Positions 18,163 to 26,693 are shown, numbered from the stretch's first letter. The stretch is DNA of 64,000 nucleotides from Cellulosilyticum ruminicola JCM 14822 (GCF_001311925.1 NZ_BBCG01000013.1:1-64000); one strand, 5' to 3'. Numbers and translations: made by a program. The notes: generated from the letters alone by a model not told the origin.

Positions 18163-19269
18163 ATGGCTATTGATAAGAATACGAAGCTTTCAGATATAGA
18201 TCTTCTCACCCAGATGAAAGGATTAGTATCGATAAGCGGAATGGAATTGAGTACTAAAGAAGACATCACATCTGGCATTGAAAAGATAGAAGAACGAATA
18301 AATGAGATTAATTCCGAATTAGGAGATGTTGATGTACTTGCAAGCATTATTCCTGAAGATGCAGTTGATAATGCAAAGCAAGAAGCAATTAAGAGAAAAA
18401 AAGAACTTGAAGATGAAAGAGGTCAGTTAGATGCCTGCCGCGTTAAACTTGAAGAGGCACTTGAAAGTTATAAGAATTTTGACAAGGGTATATTCTTCAA
18501 AAATCTTCGTTCACTTCTTAAAAGTAACCCTGATGTTAAAGTCGGCCAAATCGAGAGAGATGCTAATGTCCGTTTAGGATACACAGCTAGATTGGAGAAG
18601 GAAGACAATACTGCTGAACCATCAGTAGAGTTTGTTGTAACAGCTGCAAAGCTTCTCGGAGTTGGTGTTGATACAATGTTAAGGGCTGATATTTCAGGAA
18701 TGACTCCTACCGAGTTATACCTAGTTAAGTTTTTTGATAAATTAAAGCTCGATACTATTGATGACAAGTTGGACTGGAATAGAGAAACAAAACATGTGCT
18801 TGATAGAGTTGAGCCAGATATGAATGGGTGGATTTATCATCCGCTCTTTAGTGAGGAAACTTTCTATGAGGAATCAGAGTGTGAATATCCAGAAGAGGTA
18901 ACAAGAATAGTATTTACTTCTAAAACATTTGGTCCTAGAACTTGCATTGCGGGAGATTGCTATAACCTTCGCATGAAGAATGGTACTACGTTGTATCTTA
19001 TGGATATAGAGAAAAGTGTTCATCGTGTTGGTGATCCTATGGCTTATGCAAAAGAAGCGTGGGTATCAGTTCCATACAAAGGTTGTTCGTTATTAGTTGG
19101 AACACACGATAATTCCCCACTCGTTCCTTTGCTTGAATCATTGTTTGAGACAGTGAAGGACAGAATGGAGCATCCAAAGATTAATAAAGATATAAAAAGT
19201 GCTATTGACGCATTTCTTGTTGATGATTTGGATGACGACCCTACAGATGATTCACTGCCATTTAATTAA
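18163..19269 (+). CDS. XRE-type HTH protein with N-terminal coiled coil, putative phage regulator
   Basis: The ATG at 18163 is preceded by AAAGGAGATGG, giving 368 residues. About 35-115 is a Glu/Lys-rich coiled coil. A cro/C1-like HTH follows at about 120-185 (FFKNLRSLLKSNPDVKVGQI, then a segment ending TAAKLLGVGVDTML). The remaining C-terminal domain of about 180 residues is not recognised and ends in an acidic tail, DDLDDDPTDDSLPFN. An HTH placed mid-protein behind a coiled coil is unusual for a simple repressor. It has its own operator-rich promoter and a small downstream partner gene. Confidence 0.6.
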   Translation: MAIDKNTKLSDIDLLTQMKGLVSISGMELSTKEDITSGIEKIEERINEINSELGDVDVLASIIPEDAVDNAKQEAIKRKKELEDERGQLDACRVKLEEALESYKNFDKGIFFKNLRSLLKSNPDVKVGQIERDANVRLGYTARLEKEDNTAEPSVEFVVTAAKLLGVGVDTMLRADISGMTPTELYLVKFFDKLKLDTIDDKLDWNRETKHVLDRVEPDMNGWIYHPLFSEETFYEESECEYPEEVTRIVFTSKTFGPRTCIAGDCYNLRMKNGTTLYLMDIEKSVHRVGDPMAYAKEAWVSVPYKGCSLLVGTHDNSPLVPLLESLFETVKDRMEHPKINKDIKSAIDAFLVDDLDDDPTDDSLPFN

Positions 19270-19282
19270 GGGGGTGTAGGGT

Positions 19283-19468
19283 ATGCGTAAATCGATATTA
19301 AATCTTCGAAGTGACAAGCAGCAAGCACCGAGATTTTGTGATGTGATTGTCGAGGGTGAAAATGTTACTTTGGAAGTTAAACAGGATAAAGACAAGGTTG
19401 AGACAATTAATTGGAATGACCTAGTGTATCAGGTGCAAGTTGCCAAAGAGATGGCTGTAAGTAAATAA
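19283..19468 (+). CDS. Small protein of unknown function
   Basis: A 61-residue acidic/basic mixed protein (RKSILNLRSDKQQAPRF..., ...TINWNDLVYQVQVAKEM) 13 bp after the HTH gene and surely in its transcript. The spacing and a GGGGTG site support translation. No family is recognised. Confidence 0.5.
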   Translation: MRKSILNLRSDKQQAPRFCDVIVEGENVTLEVKQDKDKVETINWNDLVYQVQVAKEMAVSK

Positions 19469-19514
19469 GTTAAGGAAACTACCAAGTTTGCCTTGAGGCG
19501 TAAACCCAAGAGCA

Positions 19515-19580
19515 AGAGCCGGAGTTATCTGATTAGTGTGACTAGAAATAGTCCATTCAGATGACTTCGGCTCTTTTTGT
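19515..19580. terminator. Strong bidirectional terminator
   Basis: The 18-base arm AGAGCCGGAGTTATCTGA (19515-19532) pairs with 19557-19574 with two mismatches, an inner GACTA/TAGTC hairpin sits in the loop, and TTTTTG follows. It separates convergent regulator genes. Confidence 0.8.
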
Positions 19581-19585
19581 TTTGC

Positions 19586-20209
19586 CTAAAAATTGAGTTT
19601 TCGCTTCGGCTTTTCGCTATTTGTGGTTTCGGGAACAGCTTTAAGCAATTCTAAATAGAATGCCTGGAATGATTCTTTTGATAGACTGCCATTGTTTTTC
19701 ATTTGCAATATTGCCATGAACTCATTAAGAAAAGAGTTCACTTTGTAATTGGGATGATCTGTGTCGGTTGTTTTGCCAACACCAAATAACTCCATATAGT
19801 CCTCATCGTTGTAATAGTTTGGCAGAAAAAATGCATTATATTGAACCATTTCTTTTCTGTCAAATATCTTTCTCTTTCCTGTGGAAGGGACATCTTCTTC
19901 AATATCAACCTTTATTGGTTCGATCTTTTTTGTTTCTAGCAAGTTTGCAAAAAAGGCTGCAATTGAGCGAGGACCAACAGCTGTTGTTGCAGTTCCACCA
20001 ATTAAGGCGTCTACAGAAGTATTGAAAAATTGAGCCAATTTATATATTTGGGCGAGTGTAAAGGTTTGTTTGTACTTAGGATTCAATGCTTTAGAGAGGT
20101 TGGGTTGAGACATACCTATGGCTTCTGCTAACTCGGGTTGAGATACCCCTGCCGCCTTTCTAAGTTGCTCGATATTCAATTTAAGAATATCTGTATTCAG
20201 TTCTTGCAT
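19586..20209 (-). CDS. XRE-family repressor-like regulator
   Basis: A 207-residue DNA-binding protein. An N-terminal HTH lies at about 10-60, with IEQLRKAAGVSQPELAEAIG and MSQPNLSKALN, followed by LAQIYKLAQFFNTSVDALIGG, the typical end of a cro/C1 domain. A linker and a unique C-terminal domain follow, with no LexA-type Ser-Lys peptidase motif. The start at 20209 fits an AAAGGA site 9 bases upstream. It is the only regulator gene on this strand and faces the structured RNA region, as expected of a lysogeny regulator. Confidence 0.75.
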   Translation of the reverse strand: MQELNTDILKLNIEQLRKAAGVSQPELAEAIGMSQPNLSKALNPKYKQTFTLAQIYKLAQFFNTSVDALIGGTATTAVGPRSIAAFFANLLETKKIEPIKVDIEEDVPSTGKRKIFDRKEMVQYNAFFLPNYYNDEDYMELFGVGKTTDTDHPNYKVNSFLNEFMAILQMKNNGSLSKESFQAFYLELLKAVPETTNSEKPKRKLNF

Positions 20210-20231
20210 ACATATCATTCCTTTCAGTTAT

Positions 20232-20275
20232 AAGTATATTCAAAATGAATGAATATATAAGATTTGAATATATCA
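20232..20275. promoter_or_regulatory. Operator-like inverted repeats upstream of the XRE gene
   Basis: Three ATATTCA/TGAATAT half-sites (GTATATTCAAAATGAATG, GAATATATAAG, TTGAATATATC) lie within 44 bp, directly upstream of the XRE gene. They are likely binding sites for an autoregulating repressor. The AT-richness makes promoter elements ambiguous. Confidence 0.5.
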
Positions 20276-20410
20276 TAGCACGACAATTACACTTATTACA
20301 ACGAAAAAATATTTTATTATTTTCCTCCAAATCTTCCATATTTTATAAAACGCAAAAAGTTGAAAGAAAAATGGAGAATAAGTAAGTAGATAGCAAAATC
20401 GTTATAGTAC

Positions 20411-20647
20411 CTTGAACACCGATATGGTGGCACAAGTGATTGTGTTTCCATATGAGTCTTCAAGGCTCAAATAAAAAATATGTATATAGCTGGAGTGACG
20501 TCCGAAGGCTGGATACATCTATTACCAATTAATAACACAGGAGGCCGTGAGGTCGAGTGCATTGGGTGATAGAGGTATCCCTAGTCAAGTGCGCTCATCT
20601 TTCGGCTAGGGAACTCACAGTCTTTCTGCATTTCGACCTGCACGGTC
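20411..20647 (+). ncRNA. Highly structured RNA, candidate riboswitch-like leader or phage ncRNA
   Basis: Three separable domains pair well. Domain 1 is CTTGAA/TTCAAG (20411-16 with 20459-64), then ATATGG/CCATAT, then CACAA-GUGA-UUGUG, with a GNRA tetraloop. Domain 2 is ATGTAT/ATACAT (20480-85 with 20513-18), enclosing AGC/GCT and GGA/TCC. Domain 3 is an 18-bp long-range helix: 20543-49 with 20641-47, 20550-56 with 20633-39 and 20558-61 with 20627-30. It encloses GTGA/TCAC and the 7-bp TCCCTAG/CTAGGGA. The helix ends six bases before the ribosome site of the gene at 20666. No long ORF lies within. I do not recognise it as a named class. Confidence 0.6.
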
Positions 20648-20665
20648 AGAAATGGAGAAACGACT

Positions 20666-21310
20666 ATGAGAGAAAAAAATGATTTTAAGAAGAATTTTAA
20701 TGGAGAGGACATCAAGCCAGGCGAGGTTATGATTCCTTTCGAGTACACAGAGCTTGATGATGAGAATTGTACTAACAGAGAATGCATCAAGACATTAACA
20801 GTAGGTGGTAGAAACTTTAAGGTTATTTACAAGGCTGTACCAGAAGAATGGGCAAAGAGAGGAACATCAGCTCTTACTTTAGTTCAGAATGAGGAACTTG
20901 GACATTATGATGTGCCAAACTCCGTGTCAATGAATGCTATGGAAGATGAGTATGGTATGGCAATGGGGACAAGCCGTTCTGTTGAAGATGAATACATGGA
21001 AAGAGCAGAGCTTGATGAGGCTTTGAACACTTTTGTAGAGTTGGTGGTATCTTTAATTGATAAATCACCTAAAATCGGATATGCAGTATTACTTCTTCAC
21101 ACAGGTATTAAGGGTGAGGAGTTCTACAGCAAAATGAGACTTAGCATGAACCCAGCTAATAGAGTCCGCCAAGAGGCAGAACGCATCTTGAGTGACGGAC
21201 TTGCAAATTTCAATGTTGGAAGTCTTACTTGTTACAAGAATCAGTACAATGATGTATATCGTGAAGAGGCATTACAGTTACTTGATAAGATCGTAAAGAT
21301 GTACAGATAA
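20666..21310 (+). CDS. Phage protein of unknown function downstream of the structured RNA
   Basis: 214 residues beginning REKNDFKKNFNGEDIKPGEV. A GGAG site lies 8 bases before the ATG. The C-terminal half (about 100-210) is helical and contains ELVVSLIDKSPKIGYAVLLL and NPANRVRQEAERILSDGLAN. This loosely resembles a sigma-like or HTH helical bundle, but no function can be assigned. It is a single-gene unit between the structured RNA and a strong bidirectional terminator, and the only plus-strand gene here, so it probably has its own regulation. Confidence 0.6.
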   Translation: MREKNDFKKNFNGEDIKPGEVMIPFEYTELDDENCTNRECIKTLTVGGRNFKVIYKAVPEEWAKRGTSALTLVQNEELGHYDVPNSVSMNAMEDEYGMAMGTSRSVEDEYMERAELDEALNTFVELVVSLIDKSPKIGYAVLLLHTGIKGEEFYSKMRLSMNPANRVRQEAERILSDGLANFNVGSLTCYKNQYNDVYREEALQLLDKIVKMYR

Positions 21311-21312
21311 TG

Positions 21313-21358
21313 AATATGGCACCGTAGGGAAGAGCGCATCCCTATGGTGCCATATTTT
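21313..21358. terminator. Bidirectional terminator between convergent operons
   Basis: AATATGGCACCGTAGGGA pairs with TCCCTATGGTGCCATATT around an 8-base loop, with T/A tracts on both sides. It serves the gene at 20666 and the minus-strand replication operon. Confidence 0.85.
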
Positions 21359-23336
21359 AATCTTTCTTATAAAAATCACATTCGTAACCATCTGCTCGAA
21401 GAAGAAGTCCTTTGATCCAAGGTGGTGTTCTTCCCATCTGTTCACATATTGCTTCAAGCGAAACATCCTTACTACATTCAATAATCAGTTCATCATGAAC
21501 ATGACCACAGATAAAGCAGTGGGATAGTGTTCTCATAGCATAGGCAAGAATGTCACGGCTGATAGCCTGTACGATGTTCTCGACAAATTTTGGACCGTAA
21601 CTTTCTATGCGAGTCCATTTATTATTGTTGATACCTTCGTAGGTAACAGAATCAGAACCGAACTGATTCACACCCATTCGAGGTTTTACATAGCAGAGCT
21701 TTCTGCCGGATGGTAAGTCGATGAAGAGCATACCACTTTTGTAATAGAACTTGAGTCCGTGGGTCTCGGCAGCAGATTTATATATGACAGCCTGCTTGAC
21801 TGCACTATCAACTGACCACCACAGATTTGTGATGTTCTGGTTGGAGTCCCTCCATGCATTTACAAGTGGTTGAAGTTCTTCTTCAGCAAGTCCCATTTCG
21901 ATTGCACCCATTGATGTGAGTGCGCCGACTGAACCACCATAGCCAAGTGCTAATTCTGCAATTTTACCTTTTTGACGAAGGTGGCTGTTAACACCGTGTT
22001 TTTCAACGGGAACTTTGAACATCTGACTGGCACTAGCGCAGTAGATATCTTTGCCTTCCTTAAATACATCAATACGCCATTGTTCACCTGCGAGGAACGA
22101 AAGCACCCTTGCTTCGATAGCAGAGAAGTCGGCAACAATGTATTTGTATCCCGGCTTTGGTACAAATGCAGTTCTTATGAGTTCAGAGAGAACTCCAGGA
22201 ACATTATCATATAATAATTCCAATGCCTCGAAGTTTCCATCTCTTACAAGATTTCTTGCTTCTTCAAGATCTGACATATGGTTCTGTGGAAGGTTCTGTA
22301 GCTGTATGCCTCTGCCTGCCCATCTGCCTGAACGATTGGCACCGTAAAACATAAAACACCCTCTTGCACGATTATCATCACAAGCCATATTCTGCATGGC
22401 AGTGTATTTTTTAACAGATGATTTGGCAAGCTGCTGACGGCACTCAAGCACTTCAGATATTTTCTTATCAGCATCGGATAGCAGTTCCTTTACAGCCTTT
22501 TTATCAAGACTTTCAGTTTCGATTCCATAATCAGAGAGCCATGTTTTCATTTGCTGTACACTGTTTGGATTTTCAAGACCAGTCAGTGTTACAAGACGGC
22601 TCATAAGGTAGTCCTTTGTTTTGGAATCAATATCAATCGCATTTTCCACAAGCTGCATATCAACACCAATGCCTCTGTCATTGATTTCCTGGTCGAGATG
22701 ATATTCATCCCAGATAAATTCTGGAACAGGATACTTTGACAGTTTTTCTTTTATTGCGAGTTCAACTTCAACATCCCTTTTGTTATAGGACTTAAATACA
22801 TCCCATTTGTCCGGGGCATCTGATGGAAGGTTTCTTGTTCGGCCACCATTCACTTTTGTTGCCTTACAAGGAACGCAGAAATATTTAATTAAGTCTTTGC
22901 CTTCTTTCATTTTCTGATCCGACAACTTAAGCACGGCACCGATACCCTCAAGTGATAATGGAAGTCCCATGTATGCTCCCCAGATGCGTGAACATTTCCA
23001 AGCACTAGGGTCAAGGTAATCACCGACAGTATCTTCTAAAATACTGTAGCTTTGAAAGTATTCAGGATGATTTCTTCTAAGCCATACAGACAAACAGATG
23101 CGTTCAAAGGAAGCGTTGTATGCCCATTTGATTATGGTCTCATCCGTCAAAGCTGCAAGAATCTCTGTTGGGATATCCTCGCCCTGTGCAAGGTCAATAA
23201 CCTGCACAGGACCATTGTCCACTGAATAAGCGAAGAGGAGTATCTCAAAGTTTGATGATTCGGCATATTTGTAAACGCCGCATTTCTTAAGGTCAATATC
23301 AGAATATGTTTCCAAGTCGATTGATAAGGATTCCAT
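21357..23336 (-). CDS. Phage family A DNA polymerase with 3'-5' exonuclease domain
   Basis: It replicates the phage genome. The start at 23336 (MESLSIDLETYSD) lies one base after the metK stop. An upstream extension of 30 codons lacks family similarity, and GAGAG lies 12 bases before the chosen start. The N-terminus is a DEDD exonuclease: SIDLETYSD (ExoI), AYNASFER (ExoII), YNKRDVEVE (ExoIII region). The polymerase domain has VADFSAIEARVLSFLAG (motif A, catalytic Asp, about 415), GKIAELALGYGGSVGAL (motif B region) and GHVHDELIIEC (motif C). At 659 residues it lacks a 5' nuclease domain, as in other phage polymerases. Confidence 0.93.
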   Translation of the reverse strand: MESLSIDLETYSDIDLKKCGVYKYAESSNFEILLFAYSVDNGPVQVIDLAQGEDIPTEILAALTDETIIKWAYNASFERICLSVWLRRNHPEYFQSYSILEDTVGDYLDPSAWKCSRIWGAYMGLPLSLEGIGAVLKLSDQKMKEGKDLIKYFCVPCKATKVNGGRTRNLPSDAPDKWDVFKSYNKRDVEVELAIKEKLSKYPVPEFIWDEYHLDQEINDRGIGVDMQLVENAIDIDSKTKDYLMSRLVTLTGLENPNSVQQMKTWLSDYGIETESLDKKAVKELLSDADKKISEVLECRQQLAKSSVKKYTAMQNMACDDNRARGCFMFYGANRSGRWAGRGIQLQNLPQNHMSDLEEARNLVRDGNFEALELLYDNVPGVLSELIRTAFVPKPGYKYIVADFSAIEARVLSFLAGEQWRIDVFKEGKDIYCASASQMFKVPVEKHGVNSHLRQKGKIAELALGYGGSVGALTSMGAIEMGLAEEELQPLVNAWRDSNQNITNLWWSVDSAVKQAVIYKSAAETHGLKFYYKSGMLFIDLPSGRKLCYVKPRMGVNQFGSDSVTYEGINNNKWTRIESYGPKFVENIVQAISRDILAYAMRTLSHCFICGHVHDELIIECSKDVSLEAICEQMGRTPPWIKGLLLRADGYECDFYKKD

Positions 23337-23337
23337 A

Positions 23338-24495
23338 TTAAAATACATCTCTCTTTCTGTTCTTAGGTGTTTCGTCATCTGAAAAATCCAAAGGATCAAA
23401 TTCGTGATTGCCATACACATCATCAATCATCTCATCGTCCATTTCCCAAGGAAGCATATCCTTACCGAAGTGGCCACCAGAAGATACGAGGTTGTAATCC
23501 ACATCAAGAAGATGAAGAGCCTTGATGATTCCCTTTGGTGTAAGGTCATAATTTGCCTTGATATATCTGTCGATACATTCAGGACATACATACGCAGTTC
23601 CGAAGGTTTCTGCCACAACAGATACAGGCTTGGCTTTTCCGATAGCATAAGCAATCTGAATTTCACACTTATCGCAGTATCCGGCACGAACTAAATCAAC
23701 AGCAATCTTACGAGCCATGTAAGCTGCAGAACGGTCTACCTTTGATGGATCCTTACCAGATAAAGCACCTCCACCGATTCTTGCAATTCCGCCATAGGTA
23801 TCGCAGGCGAGTTTTCTTCCAGTAACACCACAGTCAGCCTTGGAACCGCCGATTACAAATCTGCCTGTTGGATTTACGAGCATTTCGAAGTCTGTGTTTA
23901 ATCCATGTTCTGATGCAACAAGCACCATGAGACTTCTGATTACTTTACGTACACTCTTGATATCTGCGTCAGCATCATGCTGAACGGAGCAGAGGAAAGT
24001 AGTGATTTTTCCAGTATCATAATCGTAGGATACCTGTGCTTTTGCATCCGGCATAAACATTGGACAGTCCAATTCCTCAAGTTTCTGAATGAATGTTGTA
24101 GCTACAGCAAAAGGCATAGGGAGAAGCTCTGCTGTTTCATTGGTAGCATAGCCATACATGATGCCTTGATCACCTGCACCGCCTTTATCTACACCCATTG
24201 CAATGTCGGGAGACTGCTTTGTGATGAGACCTCTGACATCAATGGAAGAGTAGCCAAGTTTATCGATTCCGATTTTAGCCATAACTTCCATAACAAGAGC
24301 TGCATAGTCAGGAGTGTGTTTGGTTGTGATTTCTCCTGCAATAACAACAGTATCATTCTTGATTAATACTTCTACGGCAACACGGCTGTCCTTATCGTGT
24401 GCCAAACAATCTGTAACAATGGCATCTGCAATCTGGTCGCAAATCTTATCTACATGACCACGAGATACCTGCTCTGAACTATAAATTCTACTCAT
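23338..24495 (-). CDS. metK: Phage-type S-adenosylmethionine synthetase
   Basis: It makes SAM from methionine and ATP. The 385 residues carry most MetK signatures: GDQGIMYGYA, MPDAKAQVSYDYD, NPTGRFVIGG, CDTYGG, GGGALSGKDPSKVDRSAAYM and CEIQIAYAIGKA. The N-terminal catalytic stretch reads SRGHVDKICDQ, where cellular enzymes have SEGHPDK; His and Asp are kept. The C-terminus past residue 310 is divergent, with a CPEC pair. GGAGG precedes the ATG. It sits directly before the polymerase in a replication operon, in a prophage with four DNA methyltransferases. It is the phage's own gene by context. Confidence 0.9.
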   Translation of the reverse strand: MSRIYSSEQVSRGHVDKICDQIADAIVTDCLAHDKDSRVAVEVLIKNDTVVIAGEITTKHTPDYAALVMEVMAKIGIDKLGYSSIDVRGLITKQSPDIAMGVDKGGAGDQGIMYGYATNETAELLPMPFAVATTFIQKLEELDCPMFMPDAKAQVSYDYDTGKITTFLCSVQHDADADIKSVRKVIRSLMVLVASEHGLNTDFEMLVNPTGRFVIGGSKADCGVTGRKLACDTYGGIARIGGGALSGKDPSKVDRSAAYMARKIAVDLVRAGYCDKCEIQIAYAIGKAKPVSVVAETFGTAYVCPECIDRYIKANYDLTPKGIIKALHLLDVDYNLVSSGGHFGKDMLPWEMDDEMIDDVYGNHEFDPLDFSDDETPKNRKRDVF

Positions 24496-24522
24496 TTGAA
24501 AATTCCTCCAATAAATAAATTT

Positions 24523-24553
24523 TGGGTGGTGGCAGAATATTTACCACCACCCA
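24523..24553 (-). other. Perfect 10-bp inverted repeat between DUF2815 gene and metK
   Basis: TGGGTGGTGG pairs with CCACCACCCA around an 11-base loop. In the transcript it lies between the DUF2815 stop and the metK ribosome site, followed only by a mixed A/T tract. It could be a partial terminator or an RNA stabiliser that sets metK and polymerase levels. Confidence 0.55.
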
Positions 24554-24594
24554 CTTTCAAAAGTTTCAGGGGTATTAATCCCAGAAAAAGAGGC

Positions 24595-25158
24595 TTAGTT
24601 TAAGAAGTCCTCATCGTCCTCTGTAGCAAAGTCATCAGCTGCACGAGACTTGCCACCAAGAGGTGTGCCATCAGAAATCTTCTGAAGGTTGTTGAGACCA
24701 CACGCAATACCACGATTGCCGTTTACATTGTAAGCATAGATGTTGATTGAAGCTCTGCCCTTGACACCCGAATACATCTCGTTTCTGTCGAGAATAGGGT
24801 TGCAGTCTGCATCAACGATACCAGGTGCTGTACCAGAGTTGGCGTTGATGAAGTAGCTGTCTCTGTATGCCTCATCATCAGGACGCTCCTCGTCACCGTC
24901 ACGAAGTGGTGTCTTAAGAACAGAGAGAGCAGGTACGGACTTGCCGTTGCCCTTAAGCTTAGACTGACCTTCCTCATATGCAGCCTGAATAGCAGCCTTA
25001 ATCTTCTCGATAGTCTTTGTGTCAGACTTTGGAATGATAAGTGATACAGAATACTTAGGTGTGCCTCCCTGAATAGCCTTTGGCTCGAAGCAGTTTAAGT
25101 AGCTGAATGTTGTGTTTGGACCTGTGATTACTTTTGTTGGATTCTTAAAATTTCCCAT
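24595..25158 (-). CDS. DUF2815 family protein, probable phage ssDNA-binding protein
   Basis: 187 residues starting GNFKNPTKVITGPNTTFSYL. The start is set by AAAGGAG 8 bases upstream. Features include YSVSLIIPKSD, a basic/Gln linker, RDGDEERPDDEAYRDSYF, INIYAYNVNGNRGIACGL and the acidic tail DDFATEDDEDFLN, typical of single-strand-binding proteins that recruit partners through the C-terminus. DUF2815 genes are regular neighbours of DUF2800 and phage polA genes. The biochemical role is inferred from that context and the tail. Confidence 0.8.
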   Translation of the reverse strand: MGNFKNPTKVITGPNTTFSYLNCFEPKAIQGGTPKYSVSLIIPKSDTKTIEKIKAAIQAAYEEGQSKLKGNGKSVPALSVLKTPLRDGDEERPDDEAYRDSYFINANSGTAPGIVDADCNPILDRNEMYSGVKGRASINIYAYNVNGNRGIACGLNNLQKISDGTPLGGKSRAADDFATEDDEDFLN

Positions 25159-25239
25159 GATAATTTCTCCTTTACTCTTTAACATTAAAATCCTCTTGTG
25201 CTGTATTTTTCATAGCCGGACGCTTGTCTGACTTTGAAA

Positions 25240-26313
25240 CTAAGTTGGTTTGCCGGGTGGTTTCATAGTTAAACCACCAAGCAGTTCATCAAACTTCTTC
25301 TTTCCAAGAAGTGATGTCATTGCTGTGATGCCGAGAAGTTTCTTCTCGTAAGGATCAAATCCTGCATCCTTGACTGCAAATGCGACAGCATTCTCGTCTG
25401 TGTATTTTCTGTTGCTGCGACCTTCTACAACCTTGAAATGCTCATACTCTTTACCCTGCAATGCCTGGTTAAGTGCGTACTCCTTTACATCCTCTGCCCA
25501 TGAAGTCAGCTGGTCGACCTTCATTAAAATTGCCTCGATTTCATGATCTTCAAGGGTAGCAGGAACTTCAAAATCGTACTTGGCCATTTCCAAGTTGTAC
25601 TCGGCTCTCTTTCTGCAGGTAGCCTTTACCTTACAGAACTGGCAGTGGTCACCTGCCTTAAACTCGCCTTCTCCTTTGGTAGCGAGAATAGCGGTAGGAG
25701 CGAGAGTTTCTTCTGCCCATTTCATAAGGTCATCCTTACTCATCTGGCAGATACTGACGTTGTCTCTTCTTGGCTGATAGATAGCCATGCGAATGGTATC
25801 GATGTTGTAGATGCCATCAAACATATCAATCAGACCGAGTGCATAGCACATAAGCTGTGGGTTTCCACCGAACTCTTCAGATTCAGCACTTACCATGACT
25901 CCAAGACCGTGCTTGTAATCAATGATTTCTGCCGTGCCATCCGAAAGAAGAATACAGTCGGCTGTACCGGTTCCACCCTCGACCCATTTTGAAAAGTCCA
26001 CCTTCTGTTCAATAAGAACATCCGTGTCCGGGCAGGTCTGTTTTGCAAGTTCATATTCCTGCATTACAAATTCTGCATATCCTTCAGCACAGGTCTGCAT
26101 TTCTGCATCGTAGTATGAAAGTGATTCTGTAGGGTCTTTAACATCTCTGCCTAATGCTTTCTCTACAAGGTAGGCACACAGTTCGTGAGCATCCGTACCC
26201 TGTGCTGCATAAGGACTTGTCTGATCTGGAAGAGCAGCACACAGTTTTGCACTCGGTGGACAGTTCAGCCAACGATGGCTTGCTGACGGTGAGAGAAATG
26301 CGTGTGAACTCAT
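25240..26313 (-). CDS. DUF2800 family protein, PD-(D/E)xK nuclease-like
   Basis: 357 residues. Near the N-terminus is SASHRWLNCPPSAKLCAAL with a Cys, as in Cas4/AddB-like nucleases. ADCILLSDGTAEIIDYKHG (about 118-136) supplies the Asp...Asp-x-Lys core. CQFCKVKATCRKRAEYNL (about 223-240) supplies a cysteine cluster that could hold Fe-S with the early Cys. This is the RecB/Cas4-like layout. It probably processes DNA ends in phage recombination with the DUF2815 protein. The start overlaps the upstream stop as ATGA. Confidence 0.8.
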   Translation of the reverse strand: MSSHAFLSPSASHRWLNCPPSAKLCAALPDQTSPYAAQGTDAHELCAYLVEKALGRDVKDPTESLSYYDAEMQTCAEGYAEFVMQEYELAKQTCPDTDVLIEQKVDFSKWVEGGTGTADCILLSDGTAEIIDYKHGLGVMVSAESEEFGGNPQLMCYALGLIDMFDGIYNIDTIRMAIYQPRRDNVSICQMSKDDLMKWAEETLAPTAILATKGEGEFKAGDHCQFCKVKATCRKRAEYNLEMAKYDFEVPATLEDHEIEAILMKVDQLTSWAEDVKEYALNQALQGKEYEHFKVVEGRSNRKYTDENAVAFAVKDAGFDPYEKKLLGITAMTSLLGKKKFDELLGGLTMKPPGKPT

Positions 26314-26693
26314 CCAATCACCTCCAAGTCAGCCATGAGAGCTGCGTAGTCAGATTCTTTAATATCAGAAAGTCGTGCCGCACCATATTTTGAAATAAGT
26401 GCTTTTACCTCTGTGGTAAATCCGGCATGTGACTTGGCGGAGAATGCTTTCCTTACATCTTCAAATGTGTAGGTAGGTTCTTCTTCCTTCTTTGCCGGAG
26501 CAGCCTTCTTTGTGTTATCCTCGATAGCCTTTGTCTTCTTGGTTTCCTTTGCTTCAATAGCAACAGGCTTCTGAGGGATTACTTCAACAAACTGTGGCAC
26601 GAACTCTCTGACGAGTCTGCCAAGCTTTGCAATTTTCTCGGCGCAATCAACGATGCCATCGAGAAGTTCATAAAACTCATTCATGTGATCCAT
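26310..26693 (-). CDS. Phage replication-operon protein of unknown function
   Basis: 127 residues. The N-terminal part (1-45) is helical; a Lys/Glu/Ala-rich linker (about 48-75) follows. The C-terminal domain YTFEDVRKAFSAKSHAGF...VKALISKYGAARLSDI resembles the short helical module seen at the ends of phage recombination and ssDNA-binding cofactors. GGAG lies 9 bases before the ATG. The start overlaps the upstream small gene, and the stop overlaps DUF2800. Confidence 0.65.
   Translation of the reverse strand: MDHMNEFYELLDGIVDCAEKIAKLGRLVREFVPQFVEVIPQKPVAIEAKETKKTKAIEDNTKKAAPAKKEEEPTYTFEDVRKAFSAKSHAGFTTEVKALISKYGAARLSDIKESDYAALMADLEVIG

Noticed and set aside
20480-20518. tRNA-like or known riboswitch (SAM, THF, c-di-GMP, fluoride)
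   Set aside because: None of the conserved core sequences of these classes could be found, and there is no cloverleaf or CCA end.
20451-20540. 26-codon ORF inside the structured RNA, as a leader peptide
   Set aside because: It has no ribosome site, and its bases take part in the proposed helices. A leader peptide cannot be excluded but is less supported than RNA structure.
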